Part shown: positions 1 through 6,712 of the stretch, in pieces
Layout: the number at the start of each line of letters is the position of its first letter
How positions within the stretch are numbered: the first letter of the stretch is position 1
Assembly (NCBI GenBank): GCA_028277025.1
Contig: JAPYVG010000065.1
Span: forward strand, 1 to 8,680
Length of the DNA: 8,680 bases
From: Sulfolobaceae archaeon
GTDB lineage: Archaea; Thermoproteota; Thermoprotei_A; Sulfolobales; Sulfolobaceae
Reading direction: 5' to 3'
Translations under genes and position numbers: made by a program
The notes under the pieces: generated by a model
Seen by the model: only the letters and a program-made list of their open reading frames with translations
What the model was told of the DNA's origin: nothing
Database searches by the model: none

Positions 1-780
1 GTGCAATTTTTGTCAGACTACTTTATTCCTTTTGATAAGAATTATGGTCTCGGAAAGGCTTATAATAAAGCGGCGGAAGTTGCTAAAGAACTGGGAGAAG
101 ATTATATTATGTTTTTGGATCAAGATACGACTATTCTTGATAATTTTGCTCCCAGCAAAGTTGTAAGAGAAGCTAAAGAGCTAAAAGAAAAGGGAGGTCC
201 ACTTCCAATAATATTGAGTGTGAATATAGACAACGCTCTAATAGACAAGGAAATCCCAAATTCTAACTTTTACACAGCTAGGGGGATAGTCAATAGCGGT
301 ATGATACTGAACGTAGATTATACGTTGAGACAACCTTTCTTGGAGAGCTTATTTCTTGATAGGATAGATCTTGAATACACTTATAGGGCTGAAAAATTTG
401 GATATTTACCTCTAGTTTATAGGGAAAGAATGATCTTACATAAGCCCGGGGAAGGGTCAAAATATTTTTCGAGGCTATGCGGGAAATTATTGGTAGCTCT
501 AATGCTCATGTTACATAGGAATGATAAAGAACGTGAAAACTACAAACAGTATGGGTATTACTCCAATTTCCTAAGATATTATCTCATGTTACGTAATGAT
601 ATATACTTATGGTTTAGGGGAAAGATATATTCTAGTTTTTGGAAAATGATTATAGGCGATCTATTCATCATGTGTGAAGTTCTTGGGTATAGAAAGAGCG
701 CTAAATGGATTTTTAGGGCTATTAAGTATGGCTTACTAGGAGATTTAGAAAAAGATAACCAAAAACTCTTCGAAGTATAA
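1..780 (+). CDS. GT2 family glycosyltransferase, rhamnosyltransferase-like (5' end cut by window)
   Basis: This is an inverting family 2 glycosyltransferase (GT-A fold), expected to work on the cytoplasmic face of the membrane and transfer a sugar from a nucleotide donor to a growing glycan. Numbering from base 1, the visible motifs are NYGLGKAYN (residues 14-22), the metal/nucleotide-binding DQD (40-42), FLDRIDLEYTYRAEKFGY (118-135), which holds the acceptor-side acidic residues typical of bacterial rhamnosyltransferases, RYYLMLRND (192-200), and a C-terminal IKYGLLGDLEK (241-251), also typical of that group. The first beta strand and nucleotide-binding loop, roughly 50-60 residues, are missing. 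The GTG at base 1 is therefore probably an internal valine codon and the gene starts upstream of the window. Donor and acceptor sugars cannot be read from the sequence. The 113-bp gap to the next gene suggests the transcript may end here. Confidence 0.85.
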   Translation: MQFLSDYFIPFDKNYGLGKAYNKAAEVAKELGEDYIMFLDQDTTILDNFAPSKVVREAKELKEKGGPLPIILSVNIDNALIDKEIPNSNFYTARGIVNSGMILNVDYTLRQPFLESLFLDRIDLEYTYRAEKFGYLPLVYRERMILHKPGEGSKYFSRLCGKLLVALMLMLHRNDKERENYKQYGYYSNFLRYYLMLRNDIYLWFRGKIYSSFWKMIIGDLFIMCEVLGYRKSAKWIFRAIKYGLLGDLEKDNQKLFEV

Positions 781-864
781 TATTATCTATCATTTTACAT
801 TTGATCAAAACTCTGTTTAGATCTACTGTATATTTTACAGCTTTCGTTTCTCATGATAGGCATT

Positions 865-876
865 AAGCTTTTTAGA
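865..876 (+). promoter_or_regulatory. Possible TATA box for the sulfatase-fold gene
   Basis: The AT-rich stretch AAGCTTTTTAGA lies about 18-29 bases before the ATG at 894. No GGTG-type ribosome binding site is seen in front of that ATG. The spacing would put the transcription start at or within a few bases of the start codon, as in leaderless crenarchaeal mRNAs. The match to the TATA consensus is only moderate. Confidence 0.35.
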
Positions 877-893
877 TACTATAGTGAAAAACA

Positions 894-2201
894 ATGAAAA
901 TAATGAAACCTAATATCGTTTTGATAGTAACAGATACTCTGAGAAAGGATTACTCGTCAAAACTCGATAAACTTCTCGAAATTGGCTTTAATAAAATTGA
1001 TAATGCCTTTACGCCATCTCCCTGGACACTACCGGCTCATATAAGTATGTTTACTGGACTTTACCCGTATTTTCACGGAGTTCATGAGTATTATGGAGTA
1101 AATGATATTGTTGAAGATTACGGTAAATTAGGTAAGCTCGCTATGAATAAATTTGATAATCTTATCTCATTACTCAAGGACGAGAACTATAGGACCATAG
1201 GAATTTCTGCTAATGCGTTCATAACGCCCTTATTTGGTTTTACTTTTCACTCAAATTATTTAGTTACCTTCCCTCCACTTGCGATAATTGATGATAAGCT
1301 GAGAAATCTATTAGATAAATACACTCGTTATAAATCTAGGATTAAACTATTAAGCGACCTCATAAAAGAGAGAAAATTAGACGAGATAAACTTGATAATT
1401 AAATATAAATTATTCAACAACTCTCTGAGAAATTACCTTTATTATAGGTCAAAGATCTTACATAAAGGGTGCAACTTAATACTTAAAAAATTACGCCAGA
1501 TTAAATTAGATGATAGGTTTTTCCTTTTCATAAACGTAATGGAGGCTCACGAGCCGTATTCTAATGAGGTGATAGGAAAAGACGTTTATGGAAAATATGA
1601 TTATAATTTTCTAAGATCAATATTTTCTGGTTCAGCAGAAGATTATATGGTAAAGCATTATAAGCAATACTATGGTTTGCACGCGGATAACGCTGCTAGT
1701 TGCGTACTAAATATAATATCCGAATTAAATAAAAAGGTGAATGTAGATGATACATTAATCATAGTCACATCTGATCACGGAAATCATATTGGAGAATGTA
1801 ACAAGGTTTATCATGGCTTTTATCTAAGTGACGAGTTATTAAGAGTTCCGTTTTATATAAGATATCCTAAGACTGTAAACAAAAGAATAGAAATCAAGGA
1901 AAATATTATTTCTTTATCTTCAATATACCCAATCATTAAATCAATAATATATGATGAGAAGCTAGTTATTGATAATAAATTTGTAATATCTGAGTCTTAC
2001 GGACCTCAACACTCATTAAAGACTATAAAGTCGTATTTTAAACTTAATGACTCCGAAATAAGGAATTACTATACTCATAGAGTTAGAATATCTAATGCTA
2101 ATAAACACTTAATTTATGATTTAGATATGGACCAGTTAGTGGAATCGTCACAATATTTCGATCTAGATTATATACAAAGAATAAAAGAACTATTTTCGTA
2201 G
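894..2201 (+). CDS. Sulfatase / alkaline phosphatase superfamily protein with Thr at the nucleophile position
   Basis: The fold is that of sulfatases, phosphonate monoester hydrolases and phospho-transferases, which cleave or transfer sulfate or phosphate esters. Visible motifs are VLIVTDTLRKD (9-19; D14 is a metal-ligand candidate), SPWTLPAHISMFTGLYP (42-58), MEAHEPY (216-222) and VTSDHGNHIGE (291-301; D294 and H295 are metal ligands), followed by ELLRVPFYIRYP (314-325). The CxPxR signature of formylglycine sulfatases is replaced by T45-L-P47-A-H49, so classical formylglycine activation is not possible; Thr45 would be the nucleophile. The N-terminus goes straight into the first beta strand, with no signal peptide or membrane segment, so the protein should be cytoplasmic. 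The middle (about 135-205) is a basic, helix-rich insertion. An alternative start is M4 at 903. It converges with the GT4 gene, with only 23 bp between them. The substrate is unknown; a role in glycan decoration is inferred from the neighbours. Confidence 0.8.
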   Translation: MKIMKPNIVLIVTDTLRKDYSSKLDKLLEIGFNKIDNAFTPSPWTLPAHISMFTGLYPYFHGVHEYYGVNDIVEDYGKLGKLAMNKFDNLISLLKDENYRTIGISANAFITPLFGFTFHSNYLVTFPPLAIIDDKLRNLLDKYTRYKSRIKLLSDLIKERKLDEINLIIKYKLFNNSLRNYLYYRSKILHKGCNLILKKLRQIKLDDRFFLFINVMEAHEPYSNEVIGKDVYGKYDYNFLRSIFSGSAEDYMVKHYKQYYGLHADNAASCVLNIISELNKKVNVDDTLIIVTSDHGNHIGECNKVYHGFYLSDELLRVPFYIRYPKTVNKRIEIKENIISLSSIYPIIKSIIYDEKLVIDNKFVISESYGPQHSLKTIKSYFKLNDSEIRNYYTHRVRISNANKHLIYDLDMDQLVESSQYFDLDYIQRIKELFS

Positions 2202-2224
2202 AAATAATCGCGGATAATAAAAAC

Positions 2225-3304
2225 TCAAATATGTTGATTTAAATAATGTAAGATCTTATTACATATATCATGTATATTTTCATCTGAATTAGAATTTTTC
2301 ACAGCATACCAGTAATTACTTATTATTAAATCTTTATATTTATCATAGTTTAATAAGGCAAAAACCATTTTTTCTCGCAAGAGTCCAATGTCTAATTGCG
2401 GAACTCCAAAAATTCTATCCCTTACGTCAACATATGTAGGTAGCATATAAGCTACTACTAAATTACCATAAGCCCATGCTTCATGAAATGTTATAGGTAT
2501 TCCATCTGCCACTGAAGGAAATACATAAACTTTTGATCTAAGATATAATTTAAATTTCTCGTCCTCAGATATATTAGTGTAGATACTAACATTTTTAATA
2601 TCTTCTTTTTCGATAAATTTTTTTATCCATTCCTTGTCACCATAACCTGCTAAGACTAATGAGTAATTTTTACTAATAGGTTTAAATGCCTCAAGAATAT
2701 CCTTAACACCTTTTAATATATCTAGACCTCCTACGTAAAGAAAATCAATATCCTTAGACGTAGTTAAGATTTGTTGCAAATCTGGTATATATTTCTTTTC
2801 AATACCTAACTGTTTGACTATTACATGAGATTTTTTCCTAAATCTTCGTATATATTTCTCGATATAAGTGCTTTCAGTAAGGAAAATATCTGCGAACAAT
2901 ATCTCTAGAAATGCACCGCTTCTTTGCATTAAAGAAAAAACAAATGCAAATTTATTATACCTATTTTTTCTTAAACTTATTGGATTAAGATGAAATAAAG
3001 GAGCAATTAATATCACTTTTCTATTAAAAAATAATTTAAATAAAATGGGACCTAAAGAATCAAGAATTGGAGCACTCCTTATAAAAATTATGTTTAAGCC
3101 ATTATCATCTATATTTTCTTTCAAACTTTTTAAAACATTTCTAATCCATAATATAGTTGACTTTGCGTCTACGTAAAGAACCCTTTTTTCATCAAAATTG
3201 CATTTATCAAATATACTATACACATACCTTACTACTCCCCTATTAGCCACTGAATGCGTAGTAATGTAGATAGCTTTAGTTTTAATCTTTTCATAATTAC
3301 TCAT
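2225..3304 (-). CDS. GT4 family glycosyltransferase
   Basis: This is a retaining GT-B glycosyltransferase of 359 residues, close to the usual length for family 4. The N-terminal Rossmann half is divergent, with THSVANRGVVRYV (16-28) at the usual glycine-rich loop. The C-terminal donor-binding half is clear: FLYVGGLDILKGV (188-200), SLVLAGYGDKEW (215-226) and SKVYVFPSVADGIPITFHEAW (257-277). The paired acidic motif is D267-x7-E275, where the first position is Asp instead of the more common Glu. The ATG overlaps the TGA of the upstream aminotransferase gene by 4 bases (ATGA), and AAGGTG stands 7 bases before it, so the gene is translated from the same mRNA. As the last gene of a GDP-sugar operon it is a good candidate for the transferase that uses the product, but its specificity cannot be read from the sequence. 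A short T-rich run (GTTTTTATT) directly follows its stop codon and may help end the transcript. GC content is much lower than in the two genes upstream. Confidence 0.88.
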   Translation of the reverse strand: MSNYEKIKTKAIYITTHSVANRGVVRYVYSIFDKCNFDEKRVLYVDAKSTILWIRNVLKSLKENIDDNGLNIIFIRSAPILDSLGPILFKLFFNRKVILIAPLFHLNPISLRKNRYNKFAFVFSLMQRSGAFLEILFADIFLTESTYIEKYIRRFRKKSHVIVKQLGIEKKYIPDLQQILTTSKDIDFLYVGGLDILKGVKDILEAFKPISKNYSLVLAGYGDKEWIKKFIEKEDIKNVSIYTNISEDEKFKLYLRSKVYVFPSVADGIPITFHEAWAYGNLVVAYMLPTYVDVRDRIFGVPQLDIGLLREKMVFALLNYDKYKDLIISNYWYAVKNSNSDENIHDICNKILHYLNQHI

Positions 3305-4389
3305 AAAACAGCACCTTGAAGGAATTCGACTATTTTTTCACTAATAAACCTAATGTCTTGTGCAGTTAATGAATGACTGCTAGGTAAGTTTAATCCAAAT
3401 TTATGCAAATTTTCAGATACATTATAATCATATTTAGCGAAGTCTCTGTATGGAGGCATCTCATGAACTGGGTAAAAGAACTTCCTAGTCTCTACTCCAT
3501 TTTTAGCTAAATACTCAGCCAGCTCATCCCTCTTTTCAGTAAGTATGGAGAAAAGCCAAAATATCGATTTACCATTAGGCGGATCCCTCTGTACAGTAAC
3601 TACGCCCTCAAGTAACTCTTGATAAAGCCTAGCTATTTCCCTCTTTCTTTCAATAAACTTATCTATCTTCTTTAACTGTGCTAACCCTAATGCAGCTTGT
3701 AAACCGGTCATTCTATAATTATATCCTACAACCTCATGCCAATACCTCTTTTCCTTGGTCATACCGTGGTCTCTTAAGATCTGCATTTTTTCATAAAGTC
3801 CCTCATCATCAGTAAGGCACATTCCCCCCTCTCCAGTAGTTATCACCTTATTAGCATAAAAAGAGAAGCAAGCTATATCTCCGAAATTCCCAACTTTTTT
3901 ACCTTCATACTCGGCACCGTGAGCTTCCGCACAGTCCTCAATTAGGTAAATTCCTTTTTCCTCAGCTATCTCTTTTAGTTCAGAAACCTTGGCCGGATTA
4001 CCGTAAAGGTGAACTACGATAATCGCCTTGGTCTTATTAGTTATGGCTTTTCTAACCTTTTCTGGGTCTAACCCCCAATTCTCCTCTTCGACGTCAACAA
4101 TCACTGGTATCGCTCTATTGTAAAGGACTACATTAACTGGAGAAATAAAAGTCAAGTCCGGAACAATCACTTCATCTCCTTCTTTAATCCCTAAAGCTGT
4201 TACCGCTAAATGTAACGCTGTTGTCCCGTTACTAGTAGCTACCCCATATTTTCTACCTATGTAAGCTGAAAACTTCTCCTCAAACTCCCTAACTGCTGGG
4301 CTAGCAGAACTTATCCAACCAGACCTTATCACTTTCAGAACTTCTTCCTCTTCTTCCTTCCCAATTTCGGGTTTATAAACGGGAATCAA
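3301..4389 (-). CDS. per: DegT/DnrJ/EryC1/StrS aminotransferase, probable GDP-perosamine synthase
   Basis: This PLP-dependent sugar aminotransferase (362 residues, family-typical) probably converts GDP-4-keto-6-deoxymannose to GDP-perosamine with glutamate as amino donor, in the cytoplasm. Visible signatures: GWISSASP (24-31), TSNGTTALHLA (52-62; phosphate-binding loop), D152 in IEDCAEA for the pyridine nitrogen, and FSFYANK with the Schiff-base lysine K181 followed by TTGEGGM. Then come GYNYRMT (222-228), PVHEMPPY (307-314) and GLNLPSSHSL (332-341). The SFxxNKxITTGEGGM and PxHxMPPY patterns are those of GDP-perosamine synthases. Lys181 rules out the dehydratase relatives (ColD type), which have His there. 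The start is a TTG overlapping the gmd stop (TTGA); the family-typical N-terminus MIPVYKP and an upstream GAGGG support it. Position directly after gmd supports the substrate. Another 4-amino-sugar, or a different 4-keto substrate, remains possible. Confidence 0.87.
   Translation of the reverse strand: MIPVYKPEIGKEEEEEVLKVIRSGWISSASPAVREFEEKFSAYIGRKYGVATSNGTTALHLAVTALGIKEGDEVIVPDLTFISPVNVVLYNRAIPVIVDVEEENWGLDPEKVRKAITNKTKAIIVVHLYGNPAKVSELKEIAEEKGIYLIEDCAEAHGAEYEGKKVGNFGDIACFSFYANKVITTGEGGMCLTDDEGLYEKMQILRDHGMTKEKRYWHEVVGYNYRMTGLQAALGLAQLKKIDKFIERKREIARLYQELLEGVVTVQRDPPNGKSIFWLFSILTEKRDELAEYLAKNGVETRKFFYPVHEMPPYRDFAKYDYNVSENLHKFGLNLPSSHSLTAQDIRFISEKIVEFLQGAVL
3312..3317 (-). promoter_or_regulatory. 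Ribosome binding site of the GT4 gene
   Basis: AAGGTG is followed by 7 bases and then the ATG at 3304. It lies inside the 3' end of the aminotransferase gene. It fits the crenarchaeal anti-Shine-Dalgarno sequence and supports both the chosen start and translational coupling. Confidence 0.6.
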
Positions 4390-5447
4390 ACTCTCAACCC
4401 TCTTGTTATTATATTTAACGAGTTCTCGTCATAGTAAGGAGCATCAAACGGAATTCTCTCCCCTTTCAACCATTTTCTCCACCTCTCAATATCAGCATCT
4501 ACCATCTTTCTCACAAGCTCTCTAAACGTAGTCTTCGGCTCCCAGCCAAGTTTTTGCTTGGCCTTTGAGTAATCCCCGATTAACTCATTTACATCCAAAG
4601 GTCTGAAGAACCTCTTGTCTATTTTCACGTACTTAGTCCAGTCCAACCCTACGTAATTAAAAGCTTCTTCTACAAACTCCCTTACAGAATGGCTTTCACC
4701 AGTGGCTATTACGAAATCCTCTGGCTTGTCTTGTTGCATCATCATCCACATGGCTTCTACGTATTCCGGAGCATAACCCCAGTCTCTTCTAGCCTCTAAA
4801 TTTCCGAGCCTTAGTTCGTTAGATAGTCCTAAATATATCCTGGTCACTCCGTTACTTATTTTCCTAGTCACGAATTCTAATCCCCTAAGTTCTGACTCAT
4901 GATTAAAGAGAATTCCGTTTACTGCAAAGATCTTGTAACTTTCTCTGTAAACTTTTGTTATCCAATAACCGTATAATTTAGCTACAGCGTATGGGCTTGC
5001 AGGGTTAAACGGTGTTTCCTCATTAATTTTTCCGTCGTATTTTGTATTGCCATAAAGTTCGCTTGTAGCGGCGAAATAGAATTTAATTGTAGGGTCTACT
5101 TGCCTTATTGCTTCCAATAAGTTAAGAGTTGAAACCCCAGTAATCTGGGCTGTAGCAATGGGTGATTCAAAGCTGGCACCCACGAAACTCTGTGCAGCTA
5201 AATGATATACTTCATCTGGTGATGTGAATTTAATAGCCTCTAAAATCGATGAGAAGTCTGTAATGTCTGCTGGTATCAAGTTCACTTTACTTTCAATACC
5301 TAAAGTTTGTAGTCTCCAGAAATTTGGTGAGCTGACTCTTCTGAAAATACCGTAAACTTCATAATTTTTATCTAAAAGAAGTTTTGCTAAATACGCTCCG
5401 TCTTGCCCGGTGATTCCGCTGATTAACGCTACCTTCTTAGACTTCAT
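4386..5447 (-). CDS. gmd: GDP-mannose 4,6-dehydratase
   Basis: This short-chain dehydrogenase/reductase-family enzyme (353 residues, typical length) converts GDP-D-mannose to GDP-4-keto-6-deoxy-D-mannose using a bound NADP(H). It shows the nucleotide-binding GITGQDG (11-17), VYGIFRR (31-37) with basic residues suited to NADP, SSPNFWRL (39-46), and the catalytic set T128-S129-E130 with Y153-x3-K157. Also present are the NHES motif (182-185), LGNLEARRDWGYAPEYVEAMW and the C-terminal RPLDVNELIGD. The segment after NHES reads E-L-R-G where most family members have P-R-R-G. It is the first gene of a three-gene operon and overlaps the aminotransferase by 4 bases. A TATA-like box centred about 25 bases before the ATG, and no Shine-Dalgarno sequence, indicate a leaderless mRNA. 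GC content is clearly higher than in the flanking glycosyltransferase and methyltransferase genes. Confidence 0.95.
   Translation of the reverse strand: MKSKKVALISGITGQDGAYLAKLLLDKNYEVYGIFRRVSSPNFWRLQTLGIESKVNLIPADITDFSSILEAIKFTSPDEVYHLAAQSFVGASFESPIATAQITGVSTLNLLEAIRQVDPTIKFYFAATSELYGNTKYDGKINEETPFNPASPYAVAKLYGYWITKVYRESYKIFAVNGILFNHESELRGLEFVTRKISNGVTRIYLGLSNELRLGNLEARRDWGYAPEYVEAMWMMMQQDKPEDFVIATGESHSVREFVEEAFNYVGLDWTKYVKIDKRFFRPLDVNELIGDYSKAKQKLGWEPKTTFRELVRKMVDADIERWRKWLKGERIPFDAPYYDENSLNIITRGLRV
4398..4402 (-). promoter_or_regulatory. Ribosome binding site for the TTG start of the aminotransferase
   Basis: GAGGG ends 8 bases before the TTG at 4389, inside the end of gmd. It supports use of this non-ATG start. 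No in-frame ATG gives the conserved N-terminus. Confidence 0.45.
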
Positions 5448-5468
5448 TATAATGTCCTACATCTACCA

Positions 5469-5477
5469 TATAATATA
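5469..5477 (-). promoter_or_regulatory. TATA box of the gmd operon
   Basis: On the minus strand TATATTATA is centred about 25-26 bases before the gmd ATG, the right distance for transcription to begin at the start codon. Just upstream is AATAAAC, a possible BRE. The 15-bp target duplication of the IS begins about 8 bases further upstream, so the insertion spared the core promoter. Confidence 0.6.
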
Positions 5478-5484
5478 GTTTATT

Positions 5485-5499
5485 GTATTAAACTATTAC
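5485..5499. repeat. Target site duplication of the IS, left copy
   Basis: GTATTAAACTATTAC here is identical to 6548-6562. The two copies directly flank the inverted repeats of the insertion sequence, as expected for a 15-bp staggered cut repaired after insertion. This length is within the range known for IS481-type elements. Confidence 0.85.
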
Positions 5500-5521
5500 T
5501 GTTTTATCTGCAAATCAATTC
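5500..5521 (+). repeat. IS terminal inverted repeat, left end
   Basis: These 22 bases match the reverse complement of 6526-6547 at 16 of 22 positions by hand alignment. The shared core is TATCTG, one mismatch, then AAAT. The transposase stop codon (5515-5517) falls inside it. Confidence 0.7.
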
Positions 5522-6469
5522 ACCCCTCCAATGTTCTCCAGTAATGATGGGTCCGTTATAACTTCCTTCTTAGGTAGCCTTTGATAAAATATAACTGCTG
5601 GAGTTTCAAGCCTTTCAATGTCAAACGCTCCATGTGGCCTTATGAAGTTGTACCAATTCATGAATTCATCAACGGAATTGAAGAACTTTACCTTCTTCTC
5701 AAATATATCAAAGAACTTCTCAACCTTTCCGTTTGTCTAAGGGTGATCAACCCTGACAACTATCAAAGTTATCTTCTCCTTTATCAAGAACTTTTCAAAA
5801 TCAGTTAATCCTTTCACCCTTTCATCTGATTCAATAGCATAGAAAGTTGTTCCGTGATCTGATAAAATCTCCTCAGGCTTGCCGTACTTTTTTAATTGCC
5901 TTCATTAATACATCAACGGAGTAGTTAGATGTCGGAGTTGGATAAACGTCGTAACTAACTATAAACCTAGAAGAATCATCTTCGTAAACTATTAACCATA
6001 AACCCTTCCACCTAGGATCCTTTATTTCGTACCAATCAAAGTGCCACAATGAGTTTGAGTATTCTCTTTCATATTCATACCTTATCCACTTCTTTCTGTG
6101 CCACTTTTTAGGCTCGCTCATTGCAAAGCCAGCCACCTTGAGTACTTGATTGACCCTGTTGTTGTCAACGACGTATCCTTTCGCTCTGAGAATTTTGCCG
6201 ATATAGCTCGCATTGGCTCTGTACATTTTGTAAAGCTTAATGATTTCATATTTAACTTGCTCAGGCAAAGGCTGTTTATGCCTTCCAGCCTTTTTCTGAA
6301 CATGAATAACCCATGTACTTTTGTATTCGCTGTAAAGCTGCTGTACCCTTCTGGTTGATACGCCTTGCAAACTTGCAATTCTCCTGTTAGTAAGTTTTCC
6401 TTCAAGCTAAGCATTAACGATCCACTTGACCTGATCTTCGCTAAGCATGCTACGCCCATATCTCTTCAT
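5515..6469 (-). pseudogene. IS481-like transposase, inactivated by two amber codons and a frameshift
   Basis: Read from the ATG at 6469 (MKRYGRSMLSEDQ), the gene would encode about 317 residues. Codon 21 is TAG (6407-6409), in the middle of the N-terminal helix-turn-helix; reading continues in frame as LEGKLTNRRIASLQGVSTRR. A second HTH-like region follows, then the rve core with the first catalytic Asp in WHFDWYEI (about residue 145, bases 6035-6037). At an A6 run (5888-5893) one extra base shifts the frame and leads to a stop at 5873. Dropping one A restores KKYGKPEEILSDHGTTF, with the second Asp at 5857-5859. A further TAG (5737-5739) replaces the usual Gln in DHPQTNGKVEKF; the catalytic Glu follows at 5719-5721. 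The C-terminus (YNFIRPHGAF...LETPAVIF) is typical of IS481. The longest intact stretch (6370-5873) lacks two of the three catalytic residues, so no active enzyme is expected. Confidence 0.85.
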
Positions 6470-6525
6470 TAGGTTTAGCCAAAATCTACTTAATTTGCTT
6501 TTATCAGCTATATGTTTAAGACTAT

Positions 6526-6547
6526 GAAATAATTTCCAGATATGAGA
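6526..6547 (-). repeat. IS terminal inverted repeat, right end
   Basis: This is the partner of the repeat at 5500-5521, with 16 of 22 positions matching in inverted orientation. It lies about 56 bases upstream of the transposase start and directly abuts the right copy of the target duplication. Confidence 0.7.
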
Positions 6548-6562
6548 GTATTAAACTATTAC
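6548..6562. repeat. Target site duplication of the IS, right copy
   Basis: Identical in all 15 positions to 5485-5499. The base before and the base after differ between the two sites, so the repeat is exactly 15 bp. Joining 5484 and this copy to 6563 gives the sequence before insertion. Confidence 0.85.
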
Positions 6563-6603
6563 AAGTTTAGGTTATGAATAGCGAATCTCCTTATTTTTCT
6601 TAG

Positions 6604-6619
6604 ATCAATATATATTGAT
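6604..6619. repeat. 16-bp perfect palindrome of unknown role
   Basis: ATCAATATATATTGAT reads the same on both strands. It lies in the 150-bp noncoding stretch between the IS target duplication and the methyltransferase pseudogene, which was originally upstream of gmd. It could be an operator or only AT-rich chance. I see no gene in 6563-6712. Confidence 0.35.
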
Positions 6620-6712
6620 AACGAATGATGAAAGTGACCAAGTCTCGTATTCAAGTATTTCGTATAAGTAAACTCCTTAATTATACTGAAATTTCCGATT
6701 ATAAGATAAGAG

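Larger units (their letters stand above)
5500..6547 (-). mobile_element. IS481-like insertion sequence (about 1048 bp) with a decayed transposase
   Basis: A complete element is bounded by imperfect terminal inverted repeats and by a perfect 15-bp direct repeat outside them. It carries one transposase gene on the minus strand, with an N-terminal helix-turn-helix and an rve-type DDE core, filling almost the whole element. The stop codon lies within one inverted repeat. The left end starts TGT, as is usual for IS481-family ends. Size, architecture, target-duplication length and transposase motifs together favour the IS481 family; the ISfinder name cannot be given from sequence reading alone. It sits between the gmd promoter and the methyltransferase pseudogene. 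Confidence 0.8.

Noticed and set aside
826..840. Small inverted repeat CTGTA-TATTT-TACAG between the first two genes
   Set aside because: A 5-bp stem with an AT-rich loop is too weak to support a terminator or operator.
5737..5739. TAG read as an amino acid (pyrrolysine-type recoding)
   Set aside because: The residue is Gln in relatives, which a C-to-T change at CAG explains; another TAG and a frameshift occur in the same gene, and no Pyl machinery is visible.
5581..5808. Plus-strand open frame of 75 codons
   Set aside because: It lies antisense to the transposase C-terminal coding region, which shows clear IS481 motifs; the plus-strand product has no recognisable domain.
5886..5895. Programmed frameshift at the A6-G run of the transposase
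   Set aside because: The A-AAA-AAG slippery heptamer is not in the correct phase, and the shift needed to continue the gene is +1, not -1. With two amber codons as well, mutation is the simpler explanation.
6098..6459. Open frames of 86 (plus) and 113 (minus) codons inside the IS
   Set aside because: Both overlap the transposase reading frame that carries the HTH and rve motifs; they are shadows in other frames.
6625..6689. C/D box-like small RNA (ATGATGA at 6625, CTGA at 6686)
   Set aside because: There are no internal D' and C' boxes between them and the spacing is too long for a simple archaeal C/D guide RNA; the boxes are short enough to arise by chance.
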